Source of the DNA: Choanephora cucurbitarum
Taxonomy: Eukaryota; Mucoromycota; Mucoromycetes; Mucorales; Choanephoraceae
DNA: 64,000 nucleotides
Direction of reading: 5' to 3'
NCBI GenBank assembly: GCA_025331435.1
Contig: JAIWNI010000002.1
Location: forward strand, 310,001 to 374,000
The position numbers and the translations under genes are program-made. The notes below the pieces were generated by a model. The model saw only the letters and a list, made by a program, of their open reading frames with translations. It was not told the DNA's origin and searched no databases. Positions 31,179 through 42,032 of this stretch are shown here, one piece after another (within the stretch, counting starts at the first letter, position 1; every line of letters begins with the position of its first letter).

Positions 31179-34135
31179 ATGACTGAACAACCTCCAGCCA
31201 AAAAGATAAAGATTTCATTAGAGCCTTTCATCGATAATCATGTAGCTGACATTACTAATCTTGGTCAAGAAATCCTAAAAACGTAAAACACAAACACAAG
31301 CAAGTGAACCTTTGTATTGAAATATACTATTAAATAGAGAAGTGAGTTTACCAGAGAAGTTGATGCACTCAGTGGATCGCATTTGGTTTGAACGCGGTGA
31401 ATGGAAGGACATTACAGAGGCATCTCTTAAGAAAGCCATTGAAGACCAACAAGACAATAAGCAAGAGGATCAAGACGAAAACAAACAAGACGCACCTAGC
31501 TTACCCCACTCAATACCATCTACAGCTCAACCACCACCACCAGGATTTGATATCATCAAATTAAGAGAATCTGTCATCAATAAGCTATTGTAAATGGCTT
31601 CTAAATAGTTTGTAACAGTTTCATGCAAAACTGACTTTTTTTTTTAGTCACGCAAAAAGTGAGATTGATGTTGCATTGGATGTGATCAATATTTTAGCTG
31701 CAAGCAATCGTGCATCAGCAACAACAAAAGACTTGGTATTACCTGCAGGATCATTGACAGCTACTTATGTCACAAAACCTAAGCAAACAATGAAAGCACA
31801 ACTTGAATCAACACAACTTAATTTAGGCTTGAAGAGAACAGTAAGAGCTTTCACTTCGTTTCTTTTTATTTTATTTTCTTTAACGCTTTCTTTTATCTTG
31901 TTAGAAACAAAAACAGGCAGCTGATTTCTTAAAGAACAGTGCAGCCACATTAAAGGGTTTAGTAGAAAAGGAGCAAGTGTTTTGGAATGAGGCATTGGAT
32001 CTTCGACGCAACAATTGGCAGATGTTTCCTAGCAATCAGCTTGGTAATGTGAACACTGGATCTTCTTTTTTTGTTCAGTATGGGTTTTCAGAAGGTAAAA
32101 AGAAAAAGAGAACAATGGACATCCTGAAACATAGAAGCACTTAATTCTTTTTTTAATATTTAGTTGGTTCTGATTTCAATGAAGCTTCTATGGGTGAATT
32201 AAAGAGAGGAGGTGATACAGCAGATAACAATGCCTTGCAGCTGTCATTGCCACATGCTAATTCACGTCAAGTGGCTGTCAGTATCAGTCAAAGTCAAATG
32301 GGTCAGTTGAAAATTGGTCGAAATAGATTTTCTGAAGGAATTTTAGGCATGATAGAAAGTGATGAAACAGAAAAAAAAGGTATAGGAAAAAAAAAGGATG
32401 TGTTTGCATTCTTTATATACATGGACTCATTCATACATTATTTTCAGATACCACCTGTTCACCACTGTTCAGCAATAACACAATTCATAGTGAAGTTCAA
32501 GCGCAATTAGGGGATGCTCATGCCACTGTATTTGATGCAGAATTGTTTTCAGATATCTTAGCAGAAGCGCAAGCATTAAGCAGCAATGTGAGGTTTCCTG
32601 ATGATGAAATTGTCATCAACATTGACGGGCACATTGATCTCTCCATTCGCAAAGAGCCTGTTGAAAACAGACTTGCATCGTTTGACAGCTCAGTGAGCCC
32701 ACAAAGCGTCATCATCAGTCGCTCTATCAATCTTGCCTTTCGTCTCCTATTGCTTCAGCATCAGCGTTATAATGCATGGAAACAAAAGGCCAAATATCTA
32801 TCAACTAATCCCAAGATCCACCCTATGTTAGCTCAACATGATGCTTCTCTCTTGATATCTTCCGCTGCTGCTCAGGCTGCTGCTGCTCAAGCTGCCCAGA
32901 TCTCTCAGACAAGTACCAATCCTTCTTCGCAATCCATCATAGCGAGCAGTCCAGTCAATTCAACCACTGGATCAGTTGCCAATGGCATCCAATCACCTAA
33001 AGTAGGACAACCCTCTACCACAAACAATGTCAATCCAGCTATCAGTACAACCACACCAAATGTAGTCAATGCAACGGTGGGACCCTCAACCACAGTGGGA
33101 TCAGGCAATGTGACAGGGGCAGTCGGAAGCAGCACATCCGTTGCGAATGTTGCCTCAGCAGCCATGCGCGCACAGACAAGGTCTCCCAATCAGATCACAC
33201 CCCGTGCTCTCCCCCAACATATTCCTGTTCTCTTGCCCATTCTATCACTAACACGATTTTGGGTTCAGTTTGATCGTGTACGTCAGGTTATTCATCACCT
33301 CATAAGCCCATTGTGTGCTTCTATAGCAATTGCCGCTCATTTCAAATGTGAACTAATGTCTATGCCATCATCGTCATTACCTAAAAAGCATCTCTATGAT
33401 GCTTATCCTGGTTATACCGAAGTAGCCCTGAGCCTTAGTATCAGTCTATTTAAAGGGTAAGCTAATTGAGCAAAGGAACAGAAGATTTAGACTTTATTGA
33501 TCAATTTTTGCTGATACTTTTCTTTGTCAGGCCCTCTTTAAAATTTGGCTTGAATCAGTCGGGCTCTATTTCCGTATGCCTTCCACAAACAACGGTTGTA
33601 CTTCAGAACGTATCCGAGTTTGAGAGTTTTCTGTCACGCGAGATCAAAGTCATTTGTTTGCAAACGGTGTGCAGCATTGCTAATGATATCATGGGCAGAC
33701 ATGCCCATTATATGAAAGCAGTAGGTACAACCAACAAACAACGATTTTTATGGCAAGTGGACAAGGTAGATGAAGCCATTCATGGCTCTATTTGGTCGAG
33801 CCAAGGCGCCGATCATGTTTGGAGAAATATGTAAGTTCGTAGCATTTAAGTCTGTGCTTTTTTTTTTCTTGAATGCATGTGTGTCACCTCATCTGATCGA
33901 AATCCTTTTTCTTTTCTTTGTATTACCTTACATATATAGTACTGTTTCCATGAAGCACTTGGGTACTTCATATTCTGTTCAATTCCAGTTAGACCGTACT
34001 CATCTATTAGAAGAAAAGACATATACCGTTGAATTGGGCAAACACACTTCTAATGAACTAGCTATGGGATTTAGAGAAAAAGTATTTGCATTAGTAAAGC
34101 TTATTATTGATGATGCGATCATGACATTATCCTAA
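31179..34135 (+). CDS. MED17: Mediator head-module subunit MED17 (Srb4)
   Basis: Scaffold of the Mediator head, linking RNA polymerase II/TFIIH to activators. Eight exons: 31179-31282, 31338-31589, 31648-31840, 31905-32094, 32164-32379, 32448-33456, 33531-33830 and 33940-34135, giving 819 aa. Family blocks are MTEQPPAKKIKISLEPF, LPEKLMHSVDRIWFERGEW, the helical AADFLKNSAATLKGLVEKEQ with FWNEALDLRRNNWQMFP, a GSDF/GEL segment, and LPILSLTRFWVQFDRVRQVI near the C-terminal region. Between about residues 457 and 565 an Ala, Ser, Thr, Asn and Val-rich low-complexity insertion interrupts the conserved part. It is in frame and codes throughout, so it is probably a loop. Introns are 55-109 nt. The start is the first ATG after a pyrimidine-rich leader. 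Confidence 0.92.
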
Positions 34136-34233
34136 TAAATTCATCATTTCCCCGCCTCAATTCTATTGTTCTCTCTTGGTATCACATAAGATAAATTATT
34201 CTTTTATTCTAACTAACTCTAGCCAAATAGCAT

Positions 34234-36303
34234 TTAAACTGACTTCACCATTTGATTGTTCAAAACAAGTGTGTTTTTACCATCAAAGAATGAAGTAAGG
34301 TCCCGAATACAGCTAGATCCTGAGAGAGAAGAGATAGTTGAATGATTCGCGAACTTGTTATCTACAAGTAGAGGGGCAACACCTGTCATACCACTTATAA
34401 GCATATTGATAGCCACGTCTAGACAATCAGGATGTTGGTCTACGTAATGATGAACTTGACGGGGTAATAAACAGCTGTACGCATACAGAAAATCGGATTT
34501 CATCAACATCATATTGCTGGATATCATACTGTACTGATGGTTACGGCCAATGGAATCGATAGTTTCATGTGAGTAGGGTTGGTAGCCTACAATCGAATCT
34601 TTGTTTTTATTCCATACATCAAAGGCGAATTCTAATTCTTGAACTGAATGAACCATCTTTTTGTATTCCCAAAAAAAACAGCCAATTTAGAAAGTGTACT
34701 CTTTCTCTCTTTCTTTGTCCTTTTAAATACTTACATTGCCATCCGCTAGGAGAACAGCCACTGTTTTGATGCCTTGTATCGGATTAAACTTGTTGTTTGA
34801 AGATGGATATGGAGTAGATGGTATAATGTTTACAGGCTTACGAATATGTAGCTTACGAAGATATGCTTTGTCAAGTGCGATTTGATTTTCACGAATGAAT
34901 ATCTGATTCACAACTTTGGATGAAGCATAGAAACGCAAAACTGCTTCTAACGACAATGTATCTGTTACTGAAGAAAGATCAAGGATAACCGTCAACTGCT
35001 TTGTGTTGGGATATCGTCTGCCGTAATTTGACTGCAATTGTAATTCACAGACATAGTTTACTCTCTCTTGATTTCCAGCTTCTTCCTTTAGCAAACCAGC
35101 TTTAGCCAACTCTACATTTTTGTGTCGCAATGCCTTTGCCCATAAACCAAACAGGTAGCCATCATAGTTCTCTCTCCATTCAGGATGATGTAAGAAATGA
35201 AAATTCCAAGGCTTTGTCTCACTTGTGAAATGCAGTACTTTTACTTTGTCCTGGATGATAAATGATCTAGCCAACGTAGAAAAGTGCTTACGCAAGTGTA
35301 AACCAATAGAGAACAACAACACTCAAAATATTATTAAAGAGCACTTACTGTAAATTTGACCATGAGATTGTAGTTACCCGGTAAGGTGTGTGCTGTTTGA
35401 TTGAAGTAATAATTCAAGAAACCTTGGTCACCTCGATTGTAACTCGGTGCGTTCAAATAAGTAGCCATAATATCTTTGTAGGTTTCCTCGTTTGGTTCAG
35501 CTACAAACACGCCTGTATTGAGTACACCTCCAATATCAACGGCAGCTGAAAACTGTGGATAATCAAACAGTTCATCCAGGGGCTACATAATTAAAAGTTA
35601 GTTTATCCCAAAGGAAAAGCGGGAGAAAACTTACTTGGACTACCATTGTATCAGCATCTAGAAAGACTATCTATATCATATTATACAGTTTAGCATTATT
35701 TTTTTTGTATTTCTTTCAGCGAATTCTTTCTTTTTGTACCTTTTGATATTGTGTCAAACTCCATAGATTCAGCTTAGAGTATCGACATGCTTTATTGAAC
35801 CCCTTCTTTCTGGCAGCAGCAGAAACCCAGGGATATTTTATCTACAGAACAGGAGTTGTTACACACAGACAATCTTATAAATCCCAGAAAAAAAATCTCT
35901 ACTTGATTGACATTGATGATTTCAGCACCCAAATGTATCAGTCGATCTCGGGATGGTTGACTGACTTCGTTTAATACAAGCACAACTATATCATGTTGTG
36001 TGTCTGTCTGCTTTAATGAATAGACAAGTACTTGTGCCGCTTCAGCCTACATATGTAGTCTTTATAAGTGAATGACATAATATCATCCTCTTTTTGTGTT
36101 ACCATCACATCATCGCAAAGAAATGTCACGTATGCGTTCTTTTTGTTGGGTTGAATGCTATTATCCGATAACACCTTTGTTTGTAAGTTGAAGTAGGTAT
36201 TTCTGTTTAAGAAGTAAGATGATATCCATATATAAAATAATAGAATGGCTATCGAGAGCCCAGATAACAATTTCCAATTTCCTTTACTCATGTTGTATAT
36301 CAT
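34234..36303 (-). CDS. Two-domain glycosyltransferase: glycogenin-like GT8 fused to exostosin-like GT64
   Basis: Seven exons (36303-36103, 36046-35903, 35841-35740, 35670-35635, 35582-35349, 35286-34735, 34656-34234) give 563 aa; every intron is phase 0. An N-terminal signal anchor (LSGLSIAILLFYIWISSYFL, about 13-32) predicts a Golgi type II protein. The GT8 domain has AYVTFLCDDVM, the DXD in IVFLDADTMVVQ, GGVLNTGVFVAEP, NRGDQGFLNYYF and LHFTSETKPWNF. The second domain, from about residue 330, matches EXT/EXTL GT64: LTVILDLSSV, then VAVLLADGNMVHSVQELEFA and FDVWNKNKDSIVGYQPYSH, then YSMISSNMMLMKSDFLYAY, VDQHPDCLDVAINMLISGMT. Where EXT proteins have DxD this has DGN, and NCED is DCLD, so the GT64 half may have altered metal binding. 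Acceptor and donor sugars are unknown. 99 nt separate its stop from the MED17 stop (convergent). Confidence 0.88.
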
Positions 36304-37160
36304 TTTCTATAAGGCTTAAATGAGATGCAATGGACTAGATTTACGAAAGAAAAAGAGAGAAAAAGTTGTTTTGAGGAGATCAAAGAAGGCAAAAATAAGT
36401 GAAAGGGTTTATGCTTTTTTAAAGAATCAATGTCAGCCCTTTTGAGTGATACACATATTACTTTTCCAAGCAACTGTGGCGTATATCCCCTTGATGTATG
36501 TATCGGGAAAACACAATACCAAGAAGAGAGAGACTACAGCTATAGTTTAATCCCTCATTAAAAGAAACTACAGCATTTATTGAAGCAAGGAGTTAAACTC
36601 CAAAGGAGAAAAAAAAAGACCTTTCTTTCTCTTTTTTAAATATGGTACACATATAGGCCAAATATAAAGGGAGAAGCGAACCTAAAAGTTCATCATATAA
36701 CTGAATGTATTCACCAACATCAAACTTGACAATATTGAGTGAAAAAGAAAAAAGAGCTTCGAAAAGCAATATTCTGATCTCATTTATGCTAGGAACATGC
36801 CTTTTTTTCTAGGAACACATTATTAAAATAAACAATATGCACGTTTTGATGGTAGGTATGTATACGTATTTTTTAAGCCTGAAAAGAGAAATAATGAAAA
36901 CCAACTGGGATAGAAGTACAAGCAAATGAAAACACAAGTCGGACTGTGTCATTAAGTTTTCTATGTATTCAGTTTAGTCTTCATTTTTCTTCCACTAAAT
37001 GGCTTGACATCCATATATAGACTTTAATATAATGCAGTCAATGCTCAGTTGTCATTTATAAACCTATTTTTTTCTGTAAATCCAGATCTCACTAGCTGCA
37101 TTTAAATAAAAAGGACCCTTATTATCCAACCATTGGTCTACTCAGAATATTAAGATTTAT
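36304..37160. other. Intergenic; upstream of the GT8-GT64 gene, downstream of ORC6
   Basis: 857 nt holding the glycosyltransferase promoter and the ORC6 3' UTR. AT-rich, no gene or repeat recognised. Confidence 0.4.
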
Positions 37161-38180
37161 TTATGCCAAAGATGAATTGAGCTGCTGAATAAGTCTAGAT
37201 TTCCATTCTATGTAATCTAGATACCGCTTTGATTTCTTGTAATCTTGATGGTTAATCATCGAGACAATACCTGACTTGGGTCGTATCCGTGTCTTTTCTG
37301 ATGTTTCAATAGCTGCACTCTGGACAGTACGCTTTCGTTTCCGACTCTCTGGTTTATCCGTTGCTTCTGACTTCTTTGTGGCTTCTACTTTCTTTGTTGT
37401 TTTTGGTTTGACTGTAGTTGTCTGCGATGGCGTTGTTTGTTCCTTAGGCGCACTTCTCCGACTAGCTCGACTAGGCTTAGAAGATGTATTCTTTAGTTCT
37501 GTTATCTTTTCTTCAGAAGTAGATTGGATTATTTTGATACACTTGTTTAGTTCCGCTAGGCTACATCCACAAAGAGCATGTAGACGATCCTTTGGTAACA
37601 CTTCCTATTGTACAACTCAGTATACTATATCTTCTATCAAATCAATGAACCTACCCCAAATGCTTTAGCGCAACAGTAAGTGACAGCACCTTTCCAACAG
37701 GGGAGCTCTAGTTCCTTTTCGGCATTTGCTCTTTTGATTCCTTTCAATTCCTCAAGATAATCAGCAGTAAAGCTATCCCATAAATCCCTTACAGAATTTA
37801 GCATGGTTGACGAGCCCAAGGCAATACTCAATGTATCAAGGGTGATAGAAGGTTGAATATTCAGGTGTTTGCGTATGTTACTCAAAACTGAATCATAATT
37901 TGCAGAAGTACAGCCTGCAAGTTGAGAAGCTAGCCTGACACTCCAATCATGATAGCCTAAACTAGAATGAAAAGCATAAGTATAGAGAACGGTTGCTTCA
38001 GAAATAATACCTTTCATAAGCTAACTGGATAGCTATCACTGCCTTTAAGTTAGGTCCCTTATCAAATAATTTGACGGGCAAACTATTGAGTTGTCCAAAG
38101 AACTGGTTTGCTTTTCCTTTTACTTTGTCTGGTTCTTCTAGGTTGAGACGTTCGAGACAATGAGCGATGAGATCTGGCAT
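37161..38180 (-). CDS. ORC6: Origin recognition complex subunit 6
   Basis: Component of the six-subunit complex that marks replication origins and loads MCM. Three exons (38180-38011, 37961-37655, 37604-37161), 306 aa, within the family range. The N-terminal half is the TFIIB-like cyclin-fold pair: IAHCLERLNLEEPDKV, NLKAVIAIQLAYES then LGYHDWSVRLASQLAGCTSA, and LDTLSIALGSSTMLNSV, with CWKGAVTYCCAKAFGEVLPK at the end of the second fold. A basic Ser/Thr/Lys-rich linker follows, with several S/T-P sites fit for CDK control. The C-terminal SMINHQDYKKSKRYLDYIEW resembles the short helix that binds ORC3. Introns are 49-50 nt. The start codon lies only about 50 nt from a GC-rich block that may belong to a repeat. 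Confidence 0.9.
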
Positions 38181-39070
38181 AGTTTAGTTTCAAACAAAGT
38201 AAAAAATTTAAAGCAGCAGTTTAGTTACAGTGTGGCGCGTTCAGAGTCAAAGGCATCTAGACGCTCTTTCGGACACGCTTTTCTAAGTTCACTCCGCCCT
38301 TTGGAGTGCCTGGCGGGGTTGCTGTGTCTGTGGGTCCACTCCGCCGGTAATAAGTAATACGATTGGACAATGCCAGCCAATAAAAGTTGTTATTACCAGC
38401 GATCATTTAAGTTTTTGCGTAATGTCTTTTGACGAGTGAGCTCATAAAGAACATTACAGCTATAAACAAAAGGAAGTTTGTTTCTGTTTGGGAAGGGAGA
38501 TTACAATAAGTATCGAGATTATACTTAGTTGTTAGCGTTCGTATATATAAATTAAGCATTTGATACCATTTTTTTTCAAGAGCTTAGCTTTCTCTAATGA
38601 AAGAATACTGTCCACCTTGGAAGGCTTCTTGTTATTGTCTCCTTAGCAATGAATTTGATATTTTTTTAGTGAATAACATTTACTCCATATACAAAACGAT
38701 CTAACGCGTACAGCTCGATACTAAACAAGTAGTCTAATATATTTAAAATAAAAATATACTATATTCATATCAAAGAGGTCTTTCCATATGTGTTGGCCAT
38801 CTTTAGAAGGGATCAATAAACTGCATTGACATCCGTAACAGAGATATAGCAAGGAGTAATTCTTCTCTTCCAGCTTTTTTCCTATCTATCTTTCTCTTAC
38901 CGTATTATGCACAAAAATTACATCATATTGTTCAATCAGCCTCTCTCTCAAATAACAGCTCATTGCTCTTTCCTATTGTCAGCCGTTTCGAGAGATTAAA
39001 GCTGTCTTTGAGGGCCAGCATGATGAGTCTGATTGAATAGATGTGTAATTTATCTTTTTTTTTTTTAAGA
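38181..39070. other. ORC6 upstream region and left flank of the Fanzor relic
   Basis: Contains the GC-rich palindromic block at 38230-38350 described separately. The rest (38360-39070) is AT-rich without a supported gene, ending in a poly-T run (39057-39068) before AAG, which may be an intron acceptor for the Fanzor frame. Confidence 0.4.
38230..38350 (+). repeat. GC-rich palindromic block, probable mobile-element fragment
   Basis: A stretch far richer in G+C than its surroundings. CACTCC at 38290-38295 and GGAGTG at 38303-38308 form a 6-bp stem with a 7-nt loop, and GGCGG (38312-38316) can pair with CCGCC (38341-38345), giving a second, wider stem. One frame is open through it (ending CLWVHSAGNK). 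Base composition and the stems suggest a dispersed repeat or small non-coding element inserted in front of ORC6; no second copy was found in this window. Confidence 0.45.
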
Positions 39071-41533
39071 ACGAGCTGAAGGCAGTAAAAGATTGGTAAT
39101 TTCCGCTGAAGGTCAATCTGCGAAGCCTCTCCCTAAGCCTCTGAAGATCAAATCTAGCAAAGGCAAAGAACCAATGAGATCTCCGTTAGAAGAATCAGCC
39201 ATGGCCAAACAAGTATCTGAAGAAGCTGCTTTACCACCATCTCCTGATGATTATTCCAGTGTTGAAGAAGTAGATATGATTGAAGAAGAAGAAGCTTTAA
39301 AGAATGGTAGCCAAGATGCTAGTAGAAGGCGTATATTTGAAATGAAGGGTCTGATAAAAAGCTTGTTATTTGCTGACGACCATCTCACTCGTGAACCCTT
39401 GATGGATAAACGTGCTGATCTTGCAGAGCATGAGATTGATGTATGCTTACTTATTGTCACAAGGCTCAAACCATATATTCCATCAAAAACAAACTATGAA
39501 TCTATTGGTCATCAGCTTCCGTTTATCATCCTTGCAAACGATCTTCTCCGCTGTACCGGTTATGCTAGATTTAATCGCAACATGTGTCCTATGCCCTCTG
39601 CCGGCCTAAAAGCTTTCCGAATGAATGCAGAATCCCTCTACTCTTTGTATTGTAACCACGGTCAACAAAAACTAAGATTCTTTAAATATGATGGTACACC
39701 GCTTCAACGTGCAATTGATATCTACAATCATAAGGATGCCGTGTTTAATTCATTCTTTGATATGGCAAGCATTCAAGCAGCATGCAAAAGAAACAAGCTA
39801 ATATTCGCACATAACATCACTATTCTGCCCGGCTTACAACATGTAAGGTTGTTAGGTACAAAGACGAACAAGCCCAAGGAGACAACAGCTTCTTTAAAAA
39901 AAAAGCAGCCTTCCACTATCAATATCCCAGAATCAACTTGGCAGGAAATCCTGTTGCAGTCCGAAAAAGACAAGAATAATATCAAGGATGAAATTGCTGC
40001 CTTGGAAAAAGAAGTAAATGATTTGTCTAAAAACATGAAGCAGACCTATAAGAGATACAATGATGGTAACTTTGGTATTCAAATCAAAGTAGCTAAGCGT
40101 TATTGGAAAAATCCCTTCTCCCAACCTTCTGCAACTCAAGCTCTACCAACCGAACCATCTAGACCATCCACTCCTCCCGAAGAAGCTGAAGCCGGTCTTT
40201 GTGGCTGTTTGCCAGAAATCTTTAACATCATTCGCAACGCAATCAACAAACTCAGGGGTGAATCTGGCCAGCAGGAACTGCCAGTGGCTATACCTATCGA
40301 GCTACAGAAGAAAGCCTTAGATGATATTCAAAAGGAAATATCTCAGCTCATCAATTTGCTAAAAGAAAAAAGATACAAGAGTTATTTAGCTGTTGAAGAA
40401 TGCAAGCGCGAGTTGTCTGATCAAAGATTTAGCCTGTATACTCGACGTAGAGCTCTTGCCATGCCTAAAAAAGACAAGGGAAAACAAAAGGCTGAAAAGA
40501 CTTTGAAACGTATCCAAAAAACTGATGTTAACAAACGAGGTGCTATATTCAAGTCTGAAGATGCAAAACTCGATCTAGATCCTCTACAAGTCTCCCAAGA
40601 TTTCGTTTTCTCTGGCATTGTAAAAATGTCAGAATCAGTACCTGTTTCGCTGCTTTGATGGAACAAACTGAACCTGAATTCCAACCATTGCCTGAAGCAA
40701 AGACAGTCTCGGCTGAAGATGTTGATTTTGCAAGTAGAAATTTCCATTAAAGACATGAGTTGACGTTGATGAAGAGAAACAGTCAGCAAGTTGCTGAAGC
40801 AGAAACAGCATTGTCACGCCAAAATTTCACTACTGTCAAGAATGAAGAAGATGTTTGGAGTGGGCACAGGTGCTTGCAAGATAACAAGAATGTAGTGAGA
40901 AGCTTTTACTATAATACCAAGATGAAGAAGGGTGATATGAGAAGAGAAATGTTTATGAAGAAGTCAAAAGATCGTATTTGTGCTCGAGAACATCTTTGGT
41001 TGAACCCTAAGGTAGAAGCAATCAAAGATCGAAAAGGCAAGCAGAAGGCAGGACTTCGGCCACCCCAAAAGCAGTTGATCATGATGATTGGTGATAGAGG
41101 TGTGGGTGTTGGCTCCAAAATCAAACAACACTTACACTATGGTGGTATTTGGAAACAGGATAACCATGCCCGTTATACAACAGTCAGCATCATCAACGAA
41201 AACAACACGTCGCAAACCTGTGTGTATTGCTTCCAAAAACTTCAACATCCAAAGCAGCTGATACCAGTGAAAGGCAAAATAGTATATAGAAACATGAAGG
41301 GCGCATTCCACTGCTTGAACCTTGAATGCCCATCTGTTAGGAATGGTCATGGGGTAAGTGGCCATGACAAACTGTCTGCCTTTGCTATTGCTATTTCCAG
41401 AATTACAACTTTGCTGTTCCAACAAACTCTTCCCGCATTTTCAAGAATCATCAGTCACTCCAACACTGAATTTAATCACAAAACAGCATCCTTTTGTACA
41501 AGAAGCGGTGTATTGGCTGCGCGCGAAGCGTGA
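39071..41533 (+). pseudogene. Degenerate Fanzor-type (eukaryotic TnpB-like) RNA-guided nuclease
   Basis: Two long frames form one broken protein. The first (39071-40658) has an acidic disordered start, a helical domain (SLLFADDHLTREPLMDKRAD, LQHVRLLGTKTNK), coiled coil and basic KKDKGKQKAEKTLKRIQK, and ends QDFVFSGIVKMSESVPVSLL. The frame then shifts near 40640 and meets a TAA at 40748-40750. The second part (40751-41533) has RICAREHLWLNPKVE, MMIGDRGVGVGSKIKQHLHY, INENNTSQTCVYCFQKLQHP with the first CxxC pair, FHCLNLECPSV with the second Cys pair, and GHDKLSAFAIAIS, the place of the last RuvC Asp. From memory related Mucorales proteins have a TD-G sequence after FSG, supplying the first RuvC Asp; here it is missing. 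No ATG is found at the very start; the first in-frame ATG lies at KEPMRSPLEE. One frameshift, one stop and the missing Asp make activity unlikely. Confidence 0.72.
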
Positions 41534-42032
41534 TTAGCAAGCGGTAAGTATTACATAAACTTTATCTGACTTACAGTACTAAATCTTCTCTCTCTCTCTC
41601 CCAGACATGACAGTCTTGCCGAGTGCCTTTTACACTTTTTTCTGAAATAGATTATGCTAGAGATACATAGAGTGAATTGCGTTTGAAAATAGAATTTTTA
41701 ATCTTGACAAGAGAACAAGAAAAAAGAAACCATTTGTTGACTGTAATTGCGCATAATTTGTTACTCGTAACTCGCGACCCTCAACTCTATTCTAGTTTCA
41801 ATCTTACGAGCATGTAGTTTTAATTGTTATCATCATTGCTTATCCCGAGGATTTATGTTACCGAATGATGTGATGCTATCTCTTCAGTCTAGTTCTTTGG
41901 GTTGAACCTTATTGGCTTCAGTTAGATTCTTTTATTTAATAAGGATTTAGATCTTTTACTTTACTTCTGATGCTATATCTGTTATGACTTATTTGGTCTT
42001 TTATGCAACCTTATTGTCATTGTTGAGAATAA
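41534..42032. other. Spacer between the Fanzor relic and the LINE fragment
   Basis: About 500 nt with a short (TC)n tract near 41587-41603. No gene. If the Fanzor was once active, its guide-RNA-bearing 3' end would lie here, but no defined structure or end repeat was recognised. Confidence 0.35.

Noticed and set aside
38330..41570. GGTAATAAGTAATAC at 38346 and GGTAAGTATTAC at 41544 as end repeats of the Fanzor element
   Set aside because: Similarity is short, AT-rich and imperfect, and copies elsewhere would be needed to define ends.
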